Positions 20,695 to 28,780 of a stretch of 64,000 bases of DNA are shown one piece after another. Origin of the DNA: Bacillota bacterium (GTDB taxonomy: Bacteria; Bacillota; Clostridia; Lachnospirales; Lachnospiraceae); contig JAEWQV010000010.1 of assembly GCA_023399055.1 (NCBI GenBank), positions 434,001 to 498,000 on the forward strand. Direction: 5' to 3'. Position 1 is the stretch's first letter. Each line of letters begins with the position of its first letter. A program made the translations under genes and the position numbers. A model generated the notes under the pieces. The model saw nothing but the letters and a program-made list of their open reading frames with translations. It did no database searches and was not told the DNA's origin.

Positions 20695-21840
20695 CTATGA
20701 TAATAAATTTATATAACAGTTATAAATATCAGCTATTTGTTCCTCAATACAAAGTGAGTTGTTCCATTCGCAACAATTTCTACGAAGATGTGAATAAAGA
20801 TCTTGATCGCTTAAAACCTCGTCTATTGCATTAGCTAAAGCATCTATATCCTTTACCGGCACGATTAACCCATTGAATTGATGCGTCAACCATTCTTCAA
20901 TTCCCTTAACATCAAATGCTATAACTGGTACACCATGTGATATTGCACCTGCACCTGCAAAACAATAGCCTTCATGACCTATCGAAGGAAGAATCATTAA
21001 TTTAGATCGGTTATATACATTAGCAAGTTTTTCTTGTTCAATATATCCCGTAAACTCAATTCTATTTAATATAGATAAATCCCTTGCCTCTCTCATCACA
21101 TATTTTATCTCATCTTTATCTCCTTTTCCTGCAATTATTAGTTTCCAATCTTTTGTATTTAAGTTACTTAAAGCTTTCAATAGATACCTTATCCCTTTCC
21201 ATTGAACTATTCTTCCTACAAATAAGATCGTATTATCCTTATACATTGATATGACTTCACTTTTACTTATTAATGGCGGTATCTTCCTTAATTTAGATTT
21301 TTCAATACCAATTTTCAACAAATTTTCACTAATATAATCAGCAAAATATGTGATTAGGTCATATTCTTTTAACGACTCTAAGTATTCGTTAAATAAATGA
21401 TACATATCATCACTTATTTTTCTTTCTGTTACACATTGATATGTCAATGATTTATTACAATCTCCACATGACTCTATATATGTTGTTGATACCTTTGGAC
21501 AGATTGACTCATTAGGCGAGTGAATCGTTCTTAATTTAATTCTATTTTTTATTCCTTTACTTATTAAATCAATTATCCTATCCCCTTCTCCTATATAATT
21601 AGAAGCTCCATCATGAAAATGTACTATATCTGGATTCAATTCATTAATATACGAAATAATTTCACTTGGATCACTTAAAATACGACTATTTGATTCAATA
21701 TCATTGATATCAATATAGGATTTAACTCCCAAATAGTAATTATCTACATGATATTTGCTTAATCCATTTTTTAGTTTACGGTGAAACTCATATACACCAC
21801 CAAAATTAGAAAAAGCACCAATTATATGTAGTATTTTCAT
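20695..21840 (-). CDS. GT4-family glycosyltransferase
   Basis: A 381-residue GT-B glycosyltransferase. MKILHIIGAFSNFGGVYEF resembles the N-terminal acceptor-side loop of the family. ILFVGRIVQWKGIRYLLKA starts the donor domain, and the EGYCFAGAGAISHGVPVIAF region is the nucleotide-sugar site, with the ExxxxxxxE-type motif altered at the first position or shifted. A Cys cluster in the middle (CPKVSTTYIESCGDC) is unusual and may bind a metal. No transmembrane segment is seen. It follows the radical SAM gene by 23 bp. It probably glycosylates the peptide-polyketide; donor and acceptor are unknown. Confidence 0.85.
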   Translation of the reverse strand: MKILHIIGAFSNFGGVYEFHRKLKNGLSKYHVDNYYLGVKSYIDINDIESNSRILSDPSEIISYINELNPDIVHFHDGASNYIGEGDRIIDLISKGIKNRIKLRTIHSPNESICPKVSTTYIESCGDCNKSLTYQCVTERKISDDMYHLFNEYLESLKEYDLITYFADYISENLLKIGIEKSKLRKIPPLISKSEVISMYKDNTILFVGRIVQWKGIRYLLKALSNLNTKDWKLIIAGKGDKDEIKYVMREARDLSILNRIEFTGYIEQEKLANVYNRSKLMILPSIGHEGYCFAGAGAISHGVPVIAFDVKGIEEWLTHQFNGLIVPVKDIDALANAIDEVLSDQDLYSHLRRNCCEWNNSLCIEEQIADIYNCYINLLS

Positions 21841-21863
21841 TTATAAATTCAACCTCCCCATTC

Positions 21864-22730
21864 TTAATAATTACAATTCATAAACTTTCTACTATTGTTG
21901 TAAAAGTAATAGTTAATACAAGTTCCACACTTAAAAGGTTTGTTTTCAAGTTCTTCTCCATATTCATGTATATATTTCCAATAAGTAGGTGAACCATTGC
22001 ACTTTAGCATTGTAATATCACTAGATGTTACATCTTTTGTATTAATTGAATAAAGATAACCATTGTTAATCAAATCACAATTTCTATCTTTTGCCCCATT
22101 TAGAATTAAGTGTTTCCAATTATCAAAATATTCTTTAGGTGGTAAGAAATCAGTTCTTATTAAATCTTCATATTTTAGATAACTAACTTGATGCTCCTTA
22201 CCAAATCTACATGGAAATATATTAAGTAATCCATTATAATTATTATCTTTTAGGTAGAGTATGTACTTATTAATATCCTCAATGCTTTGCTTGTAATAAA
22301 CACAGTTTATCTCTGCATTAAACTTAAATATAGCTTTTAATATTTTATCCACCTGTTCTTGCGTCAAATTTCTAGCTATATTCATTTCTCTGGTTTGACC
22401 ATCCAGGGAGAAAATACAATGTAATTTTGTATCTTCTTTTAAAACCTCTAAAGCCCTTATTCCATTCGACAGAATTTCGATTCTATATCCATGGTCCGCC
22501 TTTTCTTCTAAATAGTTTATTATTTCTGGATATAAAGTTATTTCACCAAAACATTCAACCCTTATAGCATATTCATCTTTATTGAAGCGATTAAATACTT
22601 TGGAAAGTTTGCCTATTGTTTCAACTTGATCAATTTTTATAGATGTACCACCACAATAATCACATTTCAAGTTGCACGTACCCTGAATTAATATAGTCCT
22701 AAACTTAAGTAATTTTCCATTAGTGTCCAT
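21864..22730 (-). CDS. Radical SAM protein with Cys-rich C-terminus
   Basis: A 288-residue radical SAM enzyme. CNLKCDYC gives Cys19, Cys23 and Cys26 for the 4Fe-4S cluster, and ILSNGI and IFSLDG fit the TIM-barrel strands. The C-terminal part has CNGSP, CGTC and a final CNY, which could ligate a second cluster as in SPASM or twitch proteins; the spacing is not canonical. It sits 52 bp after the D-Asn NRPS and before the glycosyltransferase, so it likely modifies the carrier-bound or released peptide. No B12-binding domain was seen, so a class B methyltransferase is unlikely. The exact reaction is not predictable. Confidence 0.82.
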   Translation of the reverse strand: MDTNGKLLKFRTILIQGTCNLKCDYCGGTSIKIDQVETIGKLSKVFNRFNKDEYAIRVECFGEITLYPEIINYLEEKADHGYRIEILSNGIRALEVLKEDTKLHCIFSLDGQTREMNIARNLTQEQVDKILKAIFKFNAEINCVYYKQSIEDINKYILYLKDNNYNGLLNIFPCRFGKEHQVSYLKYEDLIRTDFLPPKEYFDNWKHLILNGAKDRNCDLINNGYLYSINTKDVTSSDITMLKCNGSPTYWKYIHEYGEELENKPFKCGTCINYYFYNNSRKFMNCNY

Positions 22731-22781
22731 GATTATATTTTTTCCTTTCCGATATTTATGTATAATAGCTTCATTCTTTAT

Positions 22782-25700
22782 CTATTTCAACAAAGAGTCT
22801 AAATCTTCCATAGAGATATCAACTGTATCAAAATCAGATGGAGTAAACTCAACCTCTCTTTTATTACAGCAGTGCTTAATAATTATTTTAACATTATCTA
22901 TAAATTCTTCTAAAAATCTCTCCATCGTTTCTAAATAAAACAAATTATTACTATATGTAACTTTAACATTCAATTCCTTATCCATAATAAAACAATTGAT
23001 ATCTAATAAACAGGTTAAAAGATTCTCTTCACTGATATCCTCTCCAGATTCCGTATTTAATACTTTATAAAAGTCGCTATTATTCTGTGAATCAAAATCT
23101 CCTAGGAAATTAAACCGTATACGTTTCTCGTTATTATCAGATATAGACTTAGATAAATATTTCAAAATGCCAAACCTAAATCCATTGTTTGGTATCTTCC
23201 TTATCTGTTCTTTAACCAATCTGATCTGAGATGATAGATCGTTATTATTTAATCTTATATAGAAGGGATAGATACTTGTGAACCAGCCTACCGTTCTACT
23301 GATATCAATTGAATTAAATACATCCTCACGTCCATGCCCTTCCATCTCAATTACTATTTTCTCAGTATGTGAAAATTGTTTTATCGTTTTTATTAGTGAT
23401 ACTATTAATAAATCTCTAATATCTGTATTATATGCTTTATTAGCGTTCAATAATAAGTTTACAGTATCTTGTACTTCAAGCCGACCTGTTATAGTTTTCC
23501 CGCTTCCCTTAGTATCCTCTGCTGATGTATAGTCTGTGGGGAAGGCAAATTCTTTATCAATAACTGATTTCCAATAATCAACTTCTTTATAAATATCTGC
23601 ATTTATGTATCCTTCTATCAATTCCGCCCACTTTTTAATAGATTGCGTCTTCTGTGGTAGCTTAATAATTTGTCTATTAAATAATTGGTTTAGCATATAA
23701 TTAATATCATCCAGTAATATTCTCCAAGATACTCCGTCTACAATTAGGTGATGTGCTGTTAATAGCAGCTGAACCTTATAATCCTCTTGCTTAATCAAGC
23801 AAGCTTTAAATAGTAAACCTTTTTCTATATTGAAGCTTGCTTTTACTTTATTATATATTTGCAGTATCCTTGTATCTCTTTCAGAAGATGACATTCCTGA
23901 CAAATTATATATCTCAATTTTATTATCTTCCAATAGATATGCATCATTAAAATACAATGCTTTTTTTTCTTGACCGTAATTCATCCTAAGTGCATCATGA
24001 TGTTCAATTAATTTACTGATTACTATTTCCAGATCCTTCACTTTAATTTCCTGTTTTAATTCTATTAATACAGACTGATTATAGTGGTTAGGATTTTTAA
24101 AATTATGAGAGAAGAACCAATTAATAATAGGAGTTGGTTTTACCCACCCCCTGCATGGCTCTTGATCTACAACTATTACATTATTATCTACTTCAATAGA
24201 TGCAGCTATTTCCTCTATAACCGCCTTTTCCAATATATCCTTGGCCTTTATCTTCAAATTTGCTTCATTTAGCTTTGAAGCTATTTGTATCGCTTTTATA
24301 GAATCTCCACCAATTTGATAGAAATTATCACGCATACTAACTTTTTCCAAGTTTAAAATATTGGAAATAATTTCAACTAATAACTTTTCTACTTCATCTC
24401 TATAACCGACATAAGCATCTTCTACCTCCAAATGATTTTCTAGTTTAGGTAATAAAGTTCTGTCCACTTTCCCATTCGGAGTTAATGGTATACTATCAAT
24501 CTCCATAAAACATGCAGGTATCATATATGCCGGTAGCTGTATGGAAAGGAACTCTTTTAATTCGTTAATTATAAGTTTTTCGTTAACTACCACATAAGCC
24601 AATATATTTTTATTGCTTTCATTATCTTCTATATCAATTACTACAGCCTCCTTTACCTTTTCATGTTTTAAAAGCTGTGCTTCAATCTCACCCAATTCAA
24701 TACGAAATCCCCGTATCTTCACTTGATTATCTACTCTTCCAATGTACATGATATTTCCATCTTCTAATCTTTTTGCTAAATCTCCTGTCTTATACATACG
24801 TTTTTCAGATAAAAATGGATTTTGCATAAATCTTTCATTTGATAAATCTGGTTTGTTAATATATCCTCTGGCTATTCCGTCACCAGAAATGTAAATCTCT
24901 CCTATACATTCATTCGGAACAGCGTTTAATTGGTTATCAAGGATATAAACCTGAACATTATCAGCGGGTAATCCGATTGGGACTGATTTTTCACTATCTT
25001 TATGATAATCATATTGATAAATCATACATCCAACTACAGTTTCTGTAGGACCATATTCATTAAATATCTCAACACCCCCGTTAAAACTTTCATATATACT
25101 TTTTGATAAACTTACTTTCAGATTATCTCCGCCTACTATTAATCTCTTAACCGAAGAATTCGTATTATTCAGTTCTTTAATTAACGATAAATGGGCTGGT
25201 GTAAGCTTCAGAACTGTAACCTTATTATCCTTCATTATCCTATTTAATACATATTCATCTTCATTATCTTGATATATTCTTATTTGGCTACCACTAATTA
25301 ATGGTGTAAAAATTGAAGTTATTGTGAGGTCAAATGAAAGAGAAGAATAAAGAGGAAATACTTCATTATCATTTTTTACATACATTTTCTTTGCCCAACA
25401 AATATAATTGACTAAGCCTTGATGTTCAATCATTACCCCCTTAGGTTGCCCAGAAGAACCTGAAGTGTAGATTATATATGCTAAATCACTAGATTTCTTT
25501 AATAACTCAATATTGGTTGAATCTCCAATATATGCGTAAGATTCATTGAAATCTATTATTTTTCCATAGAAATTTAATTCATTGACCGAAATGTTGGTAA
25601 GGATAATGTCTACTTTAGAATCTTCAATCAAATAATTTATTCTATGTATTGGGTAAGTTGGGTCCAGTGGTAGATATGCTCCTCCAGCCTTAAGTATAGC

Positions 25701-27290
25701 TAGAATACCAATTATAGTTTCCATCGAATGAATCATCATCAGTCCAACTATCTTTTCATTCTGCACACCTTCATCAATTAGTTTTCTTGCTAACTGATTT
25801 GATCTTTCATTTAGCTCCTTATAAGTTAGTTCGTTGCCTTTATAGGTGATAGCTACTTTTTGAGGAGTTCTAATAACTTGATCCTCAAATAATTGATATA
25901 TCATCCGATCATATGGATAGTCGCATTTTGTTGAATTAAATTCATATATAGATATATTCTTTTCAAGTTCAGATACTAAACTTATTTCCCCTATTTTTAT
26001 AGAAGGATTAATCAATATTTGATCAATAATATTATTAATTTGGTTATATATTTTTTCAATCTGCTGCTCGCTAAAAAGATCTACTTTATAATCAAAATCT
26101 AAAGTAATATTACCTGTATCAGACCAATCCCTTATAATTAATTGTAACGAATATGCCTGATTTCCATTATAAAATTCCTGCGTTTCTGCCTGTACTCCAT
26201 TTAGTTCAGTCTTATATTTAGTATGATAGTAGTTTACACATACATTATATAAATCATCAAATCCCTTTTTCTTTAATTCCAAATCCTGAACTAAAATATC
26301 ATACGGATATTTTTGATTTAAATAACATGCTTTAAGTCCACTACTAACACTTTTTATCATATCTAACATAGTACTTTCCATATCAGTTTTATACAAAAAC
26401 GGTATTACACCGGCAAGCATACCAAACGTATTTAATTCTTTTCGCCCATATCTATTCAATACTGGAGTTCCAATTACCTGAATATTCTCATTGGTACTTT
26501 TTACAGCATAAATTAAAAATATAGAAATAAAAAATGTATTTAATGAGTTTTTATTTAATTCTATAAAATTGGTTATTAAATTTGATTTTTCTTCTTCGAT
26601 GTAAAATGTTTTTCTTAAACCTTTTGTATTATTTGAATTAGCAGCAAGTGTATTCTGTGGGATTACTTTGAAGCATTCATTCCAAAACTTCTTATTTGCT
26701 TGAAATCTATTTGATTTCAAATAATTTTGCTCATTCTCAATATAATCAATATAGGAATATTCTATATCATTACAGATTTCACCACCATTTATAAGTTTTA
26801 TATATGAATTACTAATATATTCTGATACCAATTTCATCGCCCAACCATCTGCAATAATATGATGGATCTTACTTAAATAACCATTATCATTTTCCGATAT
26901 TTTAAAAATGGCAAAATAAAAAAGCCTTCTGTTATTAATTATAAAAGGCTTTTTAGCTTCTTCATTAACCCAATTATTAAATTCAATCTCTGGATTTTTA
27001 TTTTTACTAAAATCAAAAAAATCAATTTTTATATATTCATAATCAGCTAGATACTGCATACACTTTCCTTCATACTCTATAAAACGTAATCTAACTCCTT
27101 CATTATTTTTTACAAACAGATTTATTGATCTCTCTAAACATAGAAAATCTATAGTACCCTTTAATCGAATTGTTCCACCAATATTGAACATTGAAGTATC
27201 AGGAAATATTTTTTCAACATACCAAATTCTTTTTTCTGGATGAGTTAAGGTATAGTATTCCAATTTAGTTAAGTAGTCTTTACTATTCAT
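22782..27290 (-). CDS. NRPS initiation-type module C-A(Asn)-PCP-E
   Basis: NRPS of 1,502 residues and the first gene of the visible operon. The C domain has KIHHIIADGW near residue 143, and its N-terminal region (LTHPEKRIWYVEK) resembles starter-type C domains of Firmicutes. The A domain has IYTSGSSGQPKG near 612 and FNEYGPTETVVG near 743. By eye its pocket is D-L-T-K-I-G-E-V-G-K, the Asn code, identical to the other A domain in the cluster. PCP has QIGGDSIKAIQ near 993. The epimerisation domain has HHLIVDGVSWRI near 1185, EGHGRE and RTVGWFTSIYP. It should make D-Asn on the PCP, probably N-acylated. ATG 27290 follows AAGGGATG. A long leader with a terminator precedes it. Confidence 0.93.
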   Translation of the reverse strand: MNSKDYLTKLEYYTLTHPEKRIWYVEKIFPDTSMFNIGGTIRLKGTIDFLCLERSINLFVKNNEGVRLRFIEYEGKCMQYLADYEYIKIDFFDFSKNKNPEIEFNNWVNEEAKKPFIINNRRLFYFAIFKISENDNGYLSKIHHIIADGWAMKLVSEYISNSYIKLINGGEICNDIEYSYIDYIENEQNYLKSNRFQANKKFWNECFKVIPQNTLAANSNNTKGLRKTFYIEEEKSNLITNFIELNKNSLNTFFISIFLIYAVKSTNENIQVIGTPVLNRYGRKELNTFGMLAGVIPFLYKTDMESTMLDMIKSVSSGLKACYLNQKYPYDILVQDLELKKKGFDDLYNVCVNYYHTKYKTELNGVQAETQEFYNGNQAYSLQLIIRDWSDTGNITLDFDYKVDLFSEQQIEKIYNQINNIIDQILINPSIKIGEISLVSELEKNISIYEFNSTKCDYPYDRMIYQLFEDQVIRTPQKVAITYKGNELTYKELNERSNQLARKLIDEGVQNEKIVGLMMIHSMETIIGILAILKAGGAYLPLDPTYPIHRINYLIEDSKVDIILTNISVNELNFYGKIIDFNESYAYIGDSTNIELLKKSSDLAYIIYTSGSSGQPKGVMIEHQGLVNYICWAKKMYVKNDNEVFPLYSSLSFDLTITSIFTPLISGSQIRIYQDNEDEYVLNRIMKDNKVTVLKLTPAHLSLIKELNNTNSSVKRLIVGGDNLKVSLSKSIYESFNGGVEIFNEYGPTETVVGCMIYQYDYHKDSEKSVPIGLPADNVQVYILDNQLNAVPNECIGEIYISGDGIARGYINKPDLSNERFMQNPFLSEKRMYKTGDLAKRLEDGNIMYIGRVDNQVKIRGFRIELGEIEAQLLKHEKVKEAVVIDIEDNESNKNILAYVVVNEKLIINELKEFLSIQLPAYMIPACFMEIDSIPLTPNGKVDRTLLPKLENHLEVEDAYVGYRDEVEKLLVEIISNILNLEKVSMRDNFYQIGGDSIKAIQIASKLNEANLKIKAKDILEKAVIEEIAASIEVDNNVIVVDQEPCRGWVKPTPIINWFFSHNFKNPNHYNQSVLIELKQEIKVKDLEIVISKLIEHHDALRMNYGQEKKALYFNDAYLLEDNKIEIYNLSGMSSSERDTRILQIYNKVKASFNIEKGLLFKACLIKQEDYKVQLLLTAHHLIVDGVSWRILLDDINYMLNQLFNRQIIKLPQKTQSIKKWAELIEGYINADIYKEVDYWKSVIDKEFAFPTDYTSAEDTKGSGKTITGRLEVQDTVNLLLNANKAYNTDIRDLLIVSLIKTIKQFSHTEKIVIEMEGHGREDVFNSIDISRTVGWFTSIYPFYIRLNNNDLSSQIRLVKEQIRKIPNNGFRFGILKYLSKSISDNNEKRIRFNFLGDFDSQNNSDFYKVLNTESGEDISEENLLTCLLDINCFIMDKELNVKVTYSNNLFYLETMERFLEEFIDNVKIIIKHCCNKREVEFTPSDFDTVDISMEDLDSLLK

Positions 27291-27512
27291 ATAATTATCA
27301 TCCCTTCTAATTAATATATTATAAAGATTTTTATTTTTTTGATATTTTCAATAAATATACCGTACAGAATTTCCTTAAATTAATATAGCTTCGCCATTAA
27401 TGAATTATACTAATTCACCATATAAATTATTTTTATGACATCTTTGTGCAATTAACGTGCCGAAACATCGATTAACTTTACTTAGATTTTTTCGTTTTAT
27501 CAATAATTTATG

Positions 27513-27581
27513 AAAAAATAGAGAAGCCCCAATACTATTTAACGAACAAGTTAAACATCCCATAAGATTGAGTTTCTCTAT
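27513..27581 (-). terminator. Intrinsic terminator in the operon leader
   Basis: On the minus strand an outer stem pairs 27574-27581 with 27518-27525. It continues through a CTCAAT/ATTGGG segment and an inner TTTAAC/GTTAAA hairpin, and is followed directly by six U residues (27513-27518). It lies about 335 nt after the predicted start site and 220 nt before the NRPS start, so it should stop the operon unless bypassed. Confidence 0.72.
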
Positions 27582-27686
27582 GGCGGATAGTAACATAGCA
27601 ACACAAAGATTTTAGATTTTAATTAAACAATGAATTATTGTAGTTTATGATTAGCTCATTGAATGTCTTACGTGGAGGACTTTCAT

Positions 27687-27827
27687 ATGTTATTTACTAT
27701 AATATACGTTATGAAGGACATGAAATATGTAATTTATGACAAATTAGAGTTGCTCAATATATTTAACACCAACCCAAAACATAGAAGATTTTCTATAACT
27801 TTTGATTATCTTTATAAATGTATATAA
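27687..27827 (+). CDS. Possible 46-residue small ORF
   Basis: ATG 27687 is preceded by GGAGG at a good 8-nt spacing and the frame stays open for 46 codons (MLFTIIYVMKDMKY...). The product is not recognised. It lies on the strand opposite the operon leader. The region is so A+T-rich that the ribosome-site match is the only support, and it may be chance. Confidence 0.2.
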   Translation: MLFTIIYVMKDMKYVIYDKLELLNIFNTNPKHRRFSITFDYLYKCI

Positions 27828-27921
27828 ATACTCATAAATTATTTACACAAATTCTTAATAATAACATACATATATTAACTCATTGTTTTATTATATATTT
27901 AATTTATTCATTTTATAATTA

Positions 27922-27950
27922 AAGATATAATACTATTTGGCACTTGTCAA
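27922..27950 (-). promoter_or_regulatory. Predicted sigma-A promoter of the biosynthetic operon
   Basis: On the minus strand TTGACA (27950-27945) is followed after 17 nt by TATCTT (27927-27922). The -35 is perfect and the -10 is 4 of 6. It faces the NRPS operon and lies back to back with the loaP-like promoter. Confidence 0.55.
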
Positions 27951-28010
27951 CCATTTATATACATTATTGTTATAATTTATCAAATAATAACTAATTTATG
28001 TAAATTGCTG

Positions 28011-28039
28011 TTGACAATTTAAACTTAAAATTATATTAT
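28011..28039 (+). promoter_or_regulatory. Predicted sigma-A promoter of the loaP-like gene
   Basis: TTGACA (28011-28016), 17-nt spacer, TATTAT (28034-28039). This is a near-consensus promoter giving a leader of about 110 nt before the gene at 28155. It is 60 bp from the divergent operon promoter. Confidence 0.72.
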
Positions 28040-28154
28040 AAAGATAATTTTATGTAAATTTTAACCTAATTATTAATAATTCCCAGTAATATTTGGGGAG
28101 AAAGGGATATAATCTACAGTATACTAGAGAATAAAATTAGATTATAAAAAATAT

Positions 28155-28652
28155 ATGGAATGGTATGTTCTGTTTGTTCAGACTGGTAAAGAAAAAGCCA
28201 TACAAGAATGGATTGAATTTTTTTTAGATTCAAATTCATATATAAGTTTTGTACCTACAAAACTTATATATGAAAAAAGAAATGGAATAAACGAAAAAAA
28301 AGAAAAAGTATTATTTCCTGGATATGTATTTTTAAATGTCGATTTATCTAATAGAAATTATAATAAAATTAAGGAAATACCTATATTTAAAAAACTTCTA
28401 AAAACAGGTGATTATTTTTCTTGTATTAATGATCATGAAATAAATCCAATTTTAACATTAACGAATTCTGATTATATTATAGATTTTTCAAAAATAGTTT
28501 ATAATAATTCTGCAATACATATTGTTGAAGGACCATTAAAGGGTATGGAACATTTAGTAAAAAAAATTGATAAAAGAAAACGTAGAGCGACAATTGAATT
28601 ACAATTATTAAACGAAATTCGTTTAATAAATTTAGGTATTGAATTCATTTAG
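28155..28652 (+). CDS. loaP: LoaP-type NusG paralog, processive antiterminator
   Basis: A 165-residue NusG-family protein. The NGN domain opens with WYVLFVQTGKE and contains LFPGYVFLNVD. The C-terminal KOW part has EGPLKGMEHLVKKIDKRKRR and ends NLGIEFI, the pattern I know from LoaP proteins rather than housekeeping NusG. LoaP binds RNA polymerase and leader RNA and lets it read through terminators in long secondary-metabolite operons. Here it is divergent from such an operon, whose leader contains a terminator. The gene is extremely A+T-rich, like the cluster, and its ribosome site is weak, so it may be poorly translated. Direct control of the adjacent operon is inferred. Confidence 0.85.
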   Translation: MEWYVLFVQTGKEKAIQEWIEFFLDSNSYISFVPTKLIYEKRNGINEKKEKVLFPGYVFLNVDLSNRNYNKIKEIPIFKKLLKTGDYFSCINDHEINPILTLTNSDYIIDFSKIVYNNSAIHIVEGPLKGMEHLVKKIDKRKRRATIELQLLNEIRLINLGIEFI

Positions 28653-28780
28653 TTTAAATTAAACTCACCATTTATTTAATTTATCATTGTTCTGTTTCAC
28701 TTTTTAACTAACATTTGCTACGTTTTTGTTCTAATACGGTCTTTTGATAACATTTTACTATGACAACTTTTTATGAAATC

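Larger units (their letters stand above)
27291..27915 (-). promoter_or_regulatory. Predicted ~620-nt leader of the biosynthetic operon
   Basis: No convincing gene lies between the predicted promoter (27922-27950) and the NRPS start at 27290. The stretch is very A+T-rich and holds a terminator-like hairpin at 27513-27581. A leader this long, together with a divergent NusG paralog, points to control by transcription elongation. Leader ends are inferred from the promoter match only. Confidence 0.6.

Noticed and set aside
27405..27596. 63-codon minus-strand frame in the operon leader
   Set aside because: No ribosome site, unrecognised product, and it overlaps the terminator hairpin; it is more likely leader RNA.
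28653..28780. Terminator between loaP and the GH27 gene
   Set aside because: An A+T palindrome (AGTTTAA/TTAAACT) is present near 28650 but lacks a U-tract and is too weak to call.
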